The position numbers and the translations under genes were made by a program. Shown here piece after piece: positions 54,820 to 64,000 of a stretch of DNA of 64,000 nt. Origin of the DNA: Colocasia esculenta (lineage: Eukaryota > Streptophyta > Magnoliopsida > Alismatales > Araceae). The notes beneath the pieces are model-generated. The model was not told the DNA's origin. It worked only from the letters and a program-made list of their open reading frames with translations, and searched no databases. Each line of letters opens with the position of its first letter. Position 1 is the first letter of the stretch. The stretch lies in the NCBI GenBank assembly GCA_014218235.1, contig CM024763.1:88398244-88462243 (forward strand), given 5' to 3'.

Positions 54820-57800
54820 TGTGATGACACGATCTTTTCGGATCCGTGTTTATTGGTTTAGGAGTGGTGCTCATGACCAAGAGGTGGTCATTGGGCCTTA
54901 GATGTGGTTTCCGTGCGTTGTGTGGGCATTGTGGGCCAGAAGTTCTAGTCCAAATAGCCCGTTGGTTCACTGATTATGAACGTGATGGAGGAAGTCGTCG
55001 TGATTTGAAACACGACATCTTACTACGTCGCGATTCATAGAACCGCCTTTGTGTTGAGCAATGTGTTGATTTTCAAAAGGTGATGGTTAGGGTCATCGCG
55101 TTTAGAAGTTAAACGCGATGTCTGGCTACGTCGCGATTTCGAATCTGACTTAAATGCTCTGTTTCGCCCAGACAAAGCAGAGGAGCTCTATCTAGGCGAA
55201 GGGGAGGTTGCTGCGGCACCTCCTGTGCTGATTTCTAGCATCTGGTGATTCGTGCGGTGCGGTGTCCATGCAAGAAATGTGTCTGGAGCATGGGTGTGCT
55301 GGCGATGTGGTGGTTTTCATGTTCTTTGGGCTTCTTCAGCTGGTAGGAAGACTACCCTTGTATTGTAGTTTGTTTAAATTGGTTTAAAGGGGTGGAAGCA
55401 TGAATGGGTGGTTTGCCATATCATGGTCATCACGTTTATTGCTTTGGTTTGATATTGTATCGGATAGGTGTGGGTTTTTTCCCCATGGAGAAGGTGGGTT
55501 CGGCCCGTGAGCTGAACTCACTGTTGCAGTTGAAACGCGACGGGGTGCACCGTCGCGTTCATGGTATGAACGCGACATGCGGCATCGTCGCATTTTAGTT
55601 TTGTCTGATGTGTTATGGCGGCGGTTAGGACACGACCACTTGACCTGTCACATTCTTCATGAATGCAACAGTGTGGTATGTCGCGATTTAATGTAGTGAA
55701 TAGTGTGGTCCTTACCGCGACATACCGTTCCATCGCGATTTGGATGTTGACTGTCGTGTTTGACCGATCGAGCCTAAAGGCGACGTATCGGGTCGTCACG
55801 ATATGGTCATGACACTGGGCCATGTCGCGTTAAGGTTTTGAATGGCGACTAGACAGGTCAACGCGATTTGAAAGGCGACGCCTGTGTCCATCACGTTTCA
55901 GCTTATATGGTTTGTTTGTGGTGGTTGGACAGTGAGGTTCCGGTGTGAACCTAGCCTTAGTCCTTACTGTCTCTTACAGACTATTTATGTAGATAAGTTA
56001 GTTGAGCATGTGTGGGATTGATATATGTATAATTAGTGAATCATGTACTTTATGTCGTGCTCATTATTGTATTGGGATAAGGGGTTAATGTGTAAGGTGT
56101 TGTGTGTTTCCATGGAGGTCACAGGGTGACCTATGATAGGCAAGGTTATTATAGGATATTGTGGTTTCAGATATGTATCGGTGTAGGTTGTCTTGTAGGT
56201 CACACGGTGACCGATGACAAGCTATACCTGACACTTGTATCATGGTCTATAATAAAGCTTGTATATGTATGTACGATGATTTGTGTGTTGCTAAGTCTCG
56301 TGGTCCGGCGCCTATTCCAGAATACCTCTTCAGTCGGGTACCCCAGGTTCTGTGTGAGCCAGGCACATGTGTTTGTTGTGCTAGGGGTGTGTCCCAGTAC
56401 GGTGTGTACCACTGAGGTCTGAGTCGTCTTCCAAGACACCCTCACTCCTGTGTTTGAGTTGTACATCCGGCTGAGGGAAAGACGACTGGGGGCAGCGACT
56501 TGTGTTTGTGGGTGTTCTATCGCTTGTAGCATGCTCGTGGTTGGAGGCACAAACACCAGTAGACCTACTGGTCCCTAGCTAGTCCTGTGTTTCCAGTGTC
56601 TCACTTTAGGGAGCTCGGGCCGGAGTCCCTAAAGGTGTCAGGCATGGACCTGCAGCTGTGTGGTCTGCAGGCGTGGTGTTGGTTGGTCTCCACTGTTCTT
56701 TGGCTTGTGGTTGTGGAGCCGTAGTTGGACCTTTCGTCCGTCACTTTGAGATTGAGAGGTAGTTCTTGTACAGTGTTGTCCGGGTAGGATACTGGCGTCA
56801 TGAACCAGTAGTCCGTTCCCATGTGGTGGCATCGTTCTCTCCGGCTCGTGCTTTGCCACTGGTTGTGGCTTGTGTGTTGTGACTTGCTAGTTAAGGTTTT
56901 ACCCGTTAGGGTGTGCCATGGTAATGGCACAATTGTGGTTGTGGTTATGGTTTTGTGGTGGTACCTCATGGTGGTAGGTATTTTTACCCTTCGTGGGTAT
57001 CCATTTCTCGTGGTACGTTGTGTACCAGCCTTTTCGGGTGTTAAGGTGGAGCTGTACTCCGTGGAGGTCGTGAGGTGAGACCTTCCACCCATTGTGTTTT
57101 ACCCTTCTTCGGGTAAGCTTCTGATTATGGATTAGTGTGTGATGGATTGGCTTGCTGTTGCCAGTCCTGCTACCCTGCGTGGGTGGGTTGCCGATGAAGC
57201 TTGTGGCCTAGGCAGTGGTTTGCTTGTATGGCTTGTAGCTTAGGCGACCAGTTGTTGTAGTAGTTTGCCTGAGAGGCTGTGGCCTAGGCATTTCAGTTGT
57301 TGGGCAGACTAGTGGTGATGTGCTAGTCCTGTTGTTCCTCTTTCCTTCAGAGGACGATGTGTTTGTCGGTATGTTTTTGTTTTAGTTGTTGTTTATCATG
57401 ATTGTTGTGAGCATGATGTGGTTTGGCTATTGGTGTTGCTAGTGAGACCCTCTGGGGTTGTGTTCTCTTTAGTTCCGTGTATTATTTTTAGGAGGTCCCT
57501 ATTGAGCCTGTGACTTGTTGAGGCTCACTCCCTTACATCTCTTTTCAGGTGTTAGCTGATTTTGTGTGGCTCGAGGAGGTGTTACGACAGACTTGTACCA
57601 CCAGCAGTAGAGTTAGCTATGTTGTGTAAGCTTGTGCTCCCTCGGGGTGTGCCCCAAGTAGTTGTACTCTTTTATTGGACATGTAATGATGTATTGGGAC
57701 AGTTGTACATTGTTGTATACAGGTATGAGCACATGTACTTTCTTGTGTCTTATACTGTTGTCGTTATCTTTTATATTCTTACTGGACACTTGTGTGAGAT

Positions 57801-57884
57801 ATCTCTTGTGATACTTTGGTCTGATCGTGGGAGGTGGACTTGGATATGGAGCCTTATTGGGCATACGTATCCAGGGCCGTTACA
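54820..57884 (+). repeat. Family E 5' LTR (3,065 bp) with CpG hairpin array
   Basis: Between about 55002 and 55900 it carries many inverted pairs of AACGCGAC and GTCGCGTT-type motifs. The best is a perfect 10-bp stem at 55534-55543 / 55550-55559 (AACGCGACGG, loop GGTGCA). The rest is GT-rich on the plus strand. Several frames of up to about 160 codons inside have no family match and overlap in several phases, so they are not called as genes. Confidence 0.88.
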
Positions 57885-57886
57885 GT

Positions 57887-57898
57887 TAGTATCAAAGC
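57887..57898 (+). promoter_or_regulatory. Degenerate primer-binding site of family E
   Basis: TAGTATCAAAGC two bases after the LTR end equals the tRNA-Met complement TGGTATCAGAGC with two G-to-A changes. Its place confirms 54820-57884 as the 5' LTR and the plus orientation. Confidence 0.75.
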
Positions 57899-60711
57899 AT
57901 GGTTCAGTTAGAATATGAAAAGACATTGAGGTTACAATGTCCCAGGACATGGTTTAATGTCCACTACTAGTAGTAAGTCTGCATTTTTTATGTGGTTTAA
58001 AGTGGTTTTCACGTGAGTTTTTGATATGTGAAATGTGTATGGCTGTTTACGAACCTGGCATTGTTAGTAATGGCAGAGAAATGGTATGGTTAGTGGTATA
58101 AGTTGAGTGGTTATACCAGTGTGCCAGTTTGCAGCAAAAGTATAGTTGTTTAAAGGTTCTTTGTTATAGAAATTGAAGGGATTAGTGAATTCATATATGG
58201 AATTCAGTAAAGGTATTTTAGAGAGGTACAGATTTGGCAGAGACAGGTATAAGGTAATGATATGATAGAGTGGCAGTGAGAACAATGTTATAATGAGGAA
58301 TAATGTGTGTTAAGGATTGATAAACGTATGAATTGTGGTTAAGAACCTTAGCAGAGGTAACGGTTGTGCCTGAGATTTATGTTAGGAGTGTTAAGAAGTA
58401 GCTTAAATAATAAAGTGATTAGTGAAAAGGATGGTTTGAAATGATTGAGCGAGGCAGATCAGCTTGAGATGAGGTACTGGTAAACAGAGGAGTAGTGATT
58501 TGTGGTAGTCGGATTAAGGGTGTTCTATGATTAGAGATAAGTGTAGTAAAGAGTTTGAAAATATAGTTGTTGTGAATAATGGTGGTAATAGGAAGTTTGA
58601 TGAAAAGATTAGTGTAAGTATGTGCTGAGGTGATCAGTTGCGTAAAGAGAGAGTAAAGGAGGATTAGCGTGCAGTTGGATTTTCTGGGAATTTCGCAAGA
58701 AAGATATTTAATTGCCAAGTATCAGATTGTGAAGATTCCACAGAATGAGTTATTGAAGATTGCAGTGGTAGAGATAAGATCAGTGAGATTTAACAGTTGT
58801 GTATAGTTTGGGAAAGATTGAGGTTGATGTTAAGAATGTTTGGAGTAAGGTAGAGCTATGTGAGTTAGAGTAGAAAGAAATGAATCAATTGAGTAGTTAA
58901 TATATAATATATATATATATATATATATAGATATATATATATATCAGTTGAGTGGAACAATAAGGTAGATTGTGAAAGGATATTAATGAGTATGTTGTAT
59001 TAGTGGTATTTTATTCTATTTGAGAACAAAGCAGCAATGTGCAATAAAGGAATCAGGCAGAGCAAGTTATTGTAATTAAAGGGATCGGCTTCAGGTTCTA
59101 GCTTTGGCAGTTTATCAATAAAGGATGCTTATATATGAGCAAGAATTGCGGAATGAATAATACAGTGAGATTAGTCAGATAGCAGGATAAGTAAGATAAA
59201 TACTTTGCAGAGATGATATTATGTTTAATGCGTTTGGCAGGTTATTGACTAGAAAAGGAAAGAGTATAGCAGATTATGAAATGGATATAATAAGATTGTT
59301 CAGACAGTACACAGTAAGAGCTTGCATGGTAGTACACAAAAGTGATTTAGTTAAGCAGAGGTATTCTTCTGTAGAGGTATTTCAGAGTTTGATGTAAGAA
59401 TAAAAGGTAGATCAGCTAAAGAATAGTAAGAAGATTACAATAAGGCAGAATAGAATAAAAAGAGCAAAAAAAAGGTAAGGAAATTGGAATTGTTAAGTAC
59501 ATAAAGGAAAAGTGTGAATAGGTAAATAGTGAAAAGCTTGTGGTCAGGTGGCACCTGATTGAGAGAGAGTTTGGTAAAGTTGAAGGTAGAATATGTGAAG
59601 AATTAGTTGGGTAGTTTTATTTTCCTGATAAGAGAGTGCAATGTCACAATAGTAAGAACAAATAATTTGAAAGATGGTGGATATAATGTGATTAGTCAGC
59701 CAGAGAATGTTATTTAGAGCAAGGAAGGCATATGAAGAGCAAAATATGCCAGTAGCGGTATGGCAAGATTCAGAATTTAAGCATGTGGCACAACCAAGAT
59801 TGAAGTAGTAGAAAAAGTAGTTCAGAAATTTCGATATTTCCTTCCAGTGCTAATTGATTGAGTAAAGCGATTTGAGAAGTAAGTAAAGTTAGAATTGAAT
59901 CCAGCTGGAGTTAGAGTAATAGTGAAAGTGGAAAGTAATTGAAAGCAATAATGGGAGCAGAGTTTATGGAATATTTTGCCAAGTATTAGGTGTAATCAGA
60001 ATAGCGCAACGGAGTCGCGAAAGATTTAATATTCACAAGTTATTCAAGGTTGTTTGATTAAAGAAAAATTAGAGGTTTTTGCATAGTTGGGCAAAGAGGC
60101 AGAGGTTTTTAGTCAGAAATGAGTTAAGGCAGCATGAGCAGAACGGTATGAAGAGGCAGGGAAATTTAAGGATGGTAATTTGATTTTCTTTGTGAAATTG
60201 GCAGTTGAGAATGTAAATGAAGATGAGGTAGAATAACAGTTGGCAGTGATAGACAGATAATGGAAAGGCACCGAGAAATTTGAGAATTTAAAGAGGGTTT
60301 AGCATGGTAGAGCACTTCAAAGTGGTAGTGTATAGTGAAAGGTTTTGAGAAAGTGAGGTGGCACAGAAAGAAAAGTTGTAAGCACAACCAGGAAAAATGT
60401 GGAAGCAGGTCGAGTCCAAGGAGATAAAGTACCAACAGTAAGATAGAATCGCTTATAGTTGAAAGATAGAGAAAGAGTAGATTGCAACAATCCGGCAGAG
60501 CAACTATGAAAGGAATTAAAGAGAAAGGAAAAGCGGAACAGGCACAGAAATGAGCATATTGAGTCAGTGCAAGATGGTTTGAAAGGCAAGTGCAGAGAAA
60601 GTGTATCCTACTTGTTCTGTATATGGCTTTATTTCTTTTTAGGTGTTAGTCTGGCTTGCCGTGGTTTTGTCCTGAATGTCAAGAACGACATTTCTTTTTA
60701 GGTGCTAGTAA
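57899..60711 (+). pseudogene. Family E interior, purine-rich, decayed gag-pol remnants
   Basis: No intact frame on the plus strand. The sequence is A/G-rich and strikingly poor in C (for example about 4 C in the 60 bases from 59401). At about 59250-59350 a translation reads LLTRKGKSIADYEMDIIRLF, resembling the gag motif with EYE or DYE and the following helix seen in the family A gag (VLEYEARFSELSKY). At about 60130-60205 AERYEEAGKFKDGNLIFFVK resembles the integrase C-terminal segment (GDLVFLK type). The order gag then integrase fits a decayed gypsy interior. An (AT)n tract lies at 58906-58942. Minus-strand frames here are shadows. Confidence 0.5.
58906..58942. repeat. (AT)n microsatellite
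   Basis: AT dinucleotide repeat with one G interruption near 58930. Confidence 0.85.
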
Positions 60712-63697
60712 TGTGATGACACAATCTTTTCGGATATGTGTTTATTACTTTTGGAGTGGTGATCATGAACAAGAGGTGGTCATTGGGCCTTAGACCTGGT
60801 TTCCATGCGTTGTGTGGGCATTGTGGGCCGGAAGTTCTAGCCCAAATAGCGATTCACAGAACCACCTTTGTGTTGAGCGGCGTGTTGATTTCGAAAGGCA
60901 ACGGTTAGGGTCATCGCGTTTAGAAGTTAAACGTGACGCCTGCCTACGTCACAATTTTGAATGTGACTTAAATGCTTTGTTTCACCTAGACAGAGCAGAG
61001 GAGCTCTGTCCAAGCGAAAGGGAGGTTGCTGCGGCGCCTCTTGTGGTGATTTTCAGCATCTGGTAGTTCGTGCGGTGCGGTGTCCATGCAAGGAACGTGT
61101 CTGGAGCATGGGTGTGCCGACGATGTGGTGGTTTCCATGTTTTCGGGCTTCTTCAGCTGGTAGGGAGACTACCCTTGTATTGTAGGTTGTTTAAATTGGC
61201 TTAAAGGGGTGGAAGCATGTATGGGTGGTTTCCATATCATGGTCATCACGTTTATTGCTTTGGTTTGATATTGTATCGATAGGTGTGGGTTTTTCTCCGT
61301 GGAGAAGGTGGGTTCGGCCCGTGAGCTGAACTCACTGTTGTAGTTGAAATGCGATGGGGTGCACCATCGTGTTCATGGTATGAATGCAACGTGCAGCATC
61401 GTCGCGTTTCGGTTTTGTCCGATGTGTTATGGCGGTGGTTAGGACGTGACCAGTTGACCTGTCGTGTTCTTCATGAACGCAACAGTGTGGTACGTCACGA
61501 TTTAATGTGGTGAATAGTGTGGTCCACCGCAACATATCGTTCCATCATGATTTGGATGTTGACTATCATGTTTGATCGATCGAGCCTAAAGGCGACATAT
61601 CGGGCCATCACGATATGGTCGCGACACTGGGCCCTGTCGCGTTAAGGTTTTGAATGGCGACTGGACAGGCCGTCACGATTTGAAAGGCGATGCTTGTGTC
61701 CATCGCGTTTCAGCTTCTATGGTTTGTTTGTGGTGGTTGGACAGTGAGGTTCCGGTGTGAACCTAGCCTTAGTCCTTACTATCTCTTAAGACTATTTAAG
61801 ATAGATACGTTAGTTAAGCATGTGTGGGATTGATATATGTATAATTAGTTAATCATGTTCTTTATGCCATGTTCATTATTGCATTGGGATAAGGGGTTAA
61901 TGTGTAAGGTGTTGTGTGTTGCCATGGAGGTCACAGGGTGACCTATGATAGGCAAGGTTATTATAGGATATTGTAGTTTCGAGTATGTATCGGTGTAGGT
62001 TGTCTTGTAGGTCACACGGTGACTGATGACAAGCTATACCTGACACTTGTATCGTGGTCTGTAATAAGGGTTGTATATGTATGTACGATGGTTTGTGTGT
62101 TGTTGAGTCTGGTGGTCCGGCGCCTATTCCCGAATACCTCTTCAATCAGGTACCCCAGGTTCTGTGTGAGCCAAGCACATGTGTTTGTTGTGCTCGAGTG
62201 TGTCCCGTACGGTGTGTACCACTGAGGTCTGAGTTGTCTTCCTGGACACCCTCACTCCTGTGTTTGAGTTGTACGTCCGGCTGAGGGAAAGACGACTGGG
62301 GGCAGCGACTTGTGTTTATGGATGTGTAGTCGCTTGTAGCACCCTCGTAGTTGGGGCTGGGTACGGACACCAGTGGACATACTGATTCCCAGCTAGTCCT
62401 GTGTTTCCAGTGCCTCACTTTAGGGGGCTCGGGCCGGAGTCCCTAAAGGTGTCAAGCATGGACCTGCAGCTGTGTGGTCTGTAGGCGTGGTGTTGGTTGG
62501 TCTCCACTATTCTTTGGCTTGTGGTTATGGAGCTACAGTTGGACCTTCATCCGTTACTGCGAGATTGAGATGTAGTTCTTGTGTTGTGTTGTCTAGGTTG
62601 GATACTAGCGTCATGAACCAGTAGTTTGTTCCCGTGTGGTGGCATCGTTCTCTCCAGTTCGTGCTTTGCCACTGGTTATGGCTTGTGTGTTATGACTCGC
62701 TAGTTAAGGTTTTACCCGTTAGGGTGTGCCATGGTAATGGCACATTTGTGGTTGTGGTTTTGGTTTTGTGGTGGTACCTCATTATGGTAGGTACATGTAC
62801 CCTTCGTGGGTATCCATTTCTCATAGTACGTTGTGTACCAGCCTTTTTAGGTGTTGAGGTAGAGCTGTACTCGTGGAGGTCGTGAGGTGAGACCTTCCAC
62901 CTGTTGTGTTTTACCCTTCTTCGGGTAAGCTTCCGATTATGGATTAGTGTGTGATGGATTGGCTTGTTGTTTCCAGTCCTGCTACCCTACGTGGGTGGGT
63001 TACCGGTGAAGCTTGTCGCCTAGGCAATGGTTTGCCTATGTGGCTTGTAGCTTAGGTGACCAGTTGTTATAGTAGTTTGCCTGTGAGGCTATGGCCTAGG
63101 CATTTCAGTTGTTGGGCGGACTAGTGGTGCTGTGCTAGTCCTGTTGTTCCGCTTTCCTTCCGAGGACTATGTGTTTGTCGGTGTGTTTATGTTTTAGTTG
63201 TTGTTTATCATGATTGTTGTGAGCATGATATGGTTTGGCTATTGGTGTTGCCAGTGAGACCCTCTGGGCTTGAGGTCTCTTTAGTTTTGTGTGTTGTTTT
63301 TGGGAGGTGCCTACTGAGCCTGTGACTTGTTGAGGCTCTCTCCCTTATAGCTCTTTTCAGTTGTTAGCTGGTTTTGTGTGGCTCGAGAAGGTGTTGCGAC
63401 AAACTTGTACCACCAGCAGTAGAGTTAGCTATGTATTATGAGCTTGTGCTCCCTTGGGGTATGCCCCAGGTAGTTGTACTCTTTTATTGGACATGTAATA
63501 ATATATTAGGATAGTTGTACATTGTTTTATACATGTATGAGCACATGTACTTTTTTTGTATCTTATACTGTTGTCGTTGTCTTTTTTATTCTTATTGGAC
63601 ACTTGTGTGAGATATCTCTTGCGAGACTTCGGTCCAATCGTGGGAGGTGGACCTGGATATGGAGCCTTATTAGGCATAAGTATCTAGGGCCGTTACA
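60712..63697 (+). repeat. Family E 3' LTR (2,986 bp)
   Basis: Co-linear with 54820-57884. The segment equivalent to about 54960-55020 is missing, and the hairpin array at about 60886-61715 has many CG positions changed to TG or CA (compare CACCGTCGCG at 55548 with CACCATCGTG at 61366). It ends GGGCCGTTACA. Confidence 0.88.
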
Positions 63698-63701
63698 GTA
63701 G

Positions 63702-63788
63702 GAAAATGGTTTAGTAACACCTTTTGGTAACACATTAAAGTAAGATGTTACCAAATGATGTTATGAAATGGTGTTACAAAACTGTTTC
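63702..63788. repeat. Small fold-back (MITE-like) sequence
   Basis: Imperfect terminal inverted repeats GAAAATGGTTTAGTAACACC (63702-63721) and the complement GAAACAGTTTTGTAACACC (63770-63788) enclose a perfect inner stem TTTGGTAACA / TGTTACCAAA (63724-63733, 63746-63755). Almost the whole 87 bp can fold. No target duplication could be confirmed. Confidence 0.5.
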
Positions 63789-64000
63789 TCGTTACAGTAT
63801 GTCCCTACAAATAAATGGTCTACCAATCAAATCCAAGCCCCAATGTTTAATGTAATTGAATCTCCTACGGTTGTGCCAAGGAAGGAAATCAAACCCAGCT
63901 CTTCAACACCCATAGCAAGCTTATCTCCAAATTTTCTTCCCTTCTCCCTACCAGACTAAGATGCCTTTTCAGGTATGACTTTGGTAGTGACACAGTTAAC
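63789..64000 (+). other. Unassigned edge with a possible exon-like frame
   Basis: From about 63798 to 63959 a frame begins YVPTNKWSTNQIQAP and ends at TAA. It is preceded by TTACAG (acceptor-like) and followed by TTTTCAGGTATGA (donor-like) at about 63970. It could be an exon fragment of a host gene cut by the window edge, or chance. I do not recognise the peptide. Confidence 0.2.

Larger units (their letters stand above)
54820..63697 (+). mobile_element. Family E: non-autonomous LTR element with decayed interior
   Basis: Two LTRs of about 3 kb (54820-57884 and 60712-63697) run from TGTGATGACAC to GGGCCGTTACA. The flanks GTATG (54815-54819) and GTAGG (63698-63702) match at four of five bases, a plausible aged target duplication. 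The 2.8-kb interior has no intact gene. The LTRs are visibly diverged, far more than those of the Sirevirus, with many CpG to TpG/CpA changes, so this is an older insertion. The LTR end GCCGTTACA is shared with the chromovirus families here. Confidence 0.88.

Noticed and set aside
56601..57092. A minus-strand frame of 163 codons in the family E LTR
   Set aside because: The corresponding region of the 3' LTR does not keep it open; Thr/His-rich low complexity.
58064..58718. Minus-strand frames in the family E interior
   Set aside because: Made open by the purine bias of the plus strand; the retroelement traces are on the plus strand.

Overview
The window looks like gene-poor nuclear DNA of a flowering plant, probably a eudicot. 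Almost everything that can be assigned is LTR retrotransposon sequence: Ty3/gypsy chromoviruses, one Ogre/Tat-like gag, and one nearly complete Ty1/copia Sirevirus. There is also the end of a CACTA transposon, a small hAT-like MITE and microsatellites. I find no rRNA or tRNA gene, no CRISPR array and no convincing host gene; the species cannot be named from this sequence.

Layout. 1-3102: unassigned AT-rich DNA, a G-rich minisatellite, a 64-bp tandem repeat, a (GA)n tract and a CACTA-type terminus. 3103-5712: fragments of chromovirus family A LTRs in both orientations. 5713-20262: a minus-strand, gag-only element (family D) whose interior is split by a plus-strand family A element (7410-15009, TSD GTACT). 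20263-24216: a truncated plus-strand chromovirus (family B) with a dead integrase and its 3' LTR. 24217-27350: a broken Ogre/Tat-like gag region (family C) with a short minisatellite. 27351-42590: a minus-strand family A composite arranged LTR1-pol-gag-LTR2-partial pol. LTR1 is split by a 2.9-kb solo LTR (TSD AAGCT) and LTR2 carries a 166-bp MITE (TSD AAACTTAA). 42802-54204: an 11.4-kb Sirevirus (TSD TTATC) with about 1% LTR divergence, an uninterrupted pol and a third, envelope-position ORF. 54820-63697: an old non-autonomous element (family E) with 3-kb LTRs and a purine-rich decayed interior. 63698-64000: a small fold-back and an unassigned edge.

How the parts relate. Nesting gives a relative order. 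D is older than the A element inside it. The A composite is older than its solo LTR and MITE. The Sirevirus is the youngest dated piece. Two LTRs (16318-20072 and 38274-41429) have a primer-binding site on one side and a polypurine tract on the other, so each served two tandem elements. This points to unequal recombination as well as nested insertion.

Most notable signals: (1) the Sirevirus carries 24 copies of the palindrome CTGTCGACAG as 12 pairs, always 21-22 bp apart and in series every 82-83 bp, in the LTRs, the gag 3' part, the post-pol region and just upstream of the envelope-position ORF; (2) that last pair is followed by a TATA-like box and a CT-rich leader, resembling a small copy of the LTR promoter; (3) the family A gag is interrupted by two phase-0 GT-AG intron-like segments; (4) every LTR family here carries its own array of CpG-containing inverted repeats.
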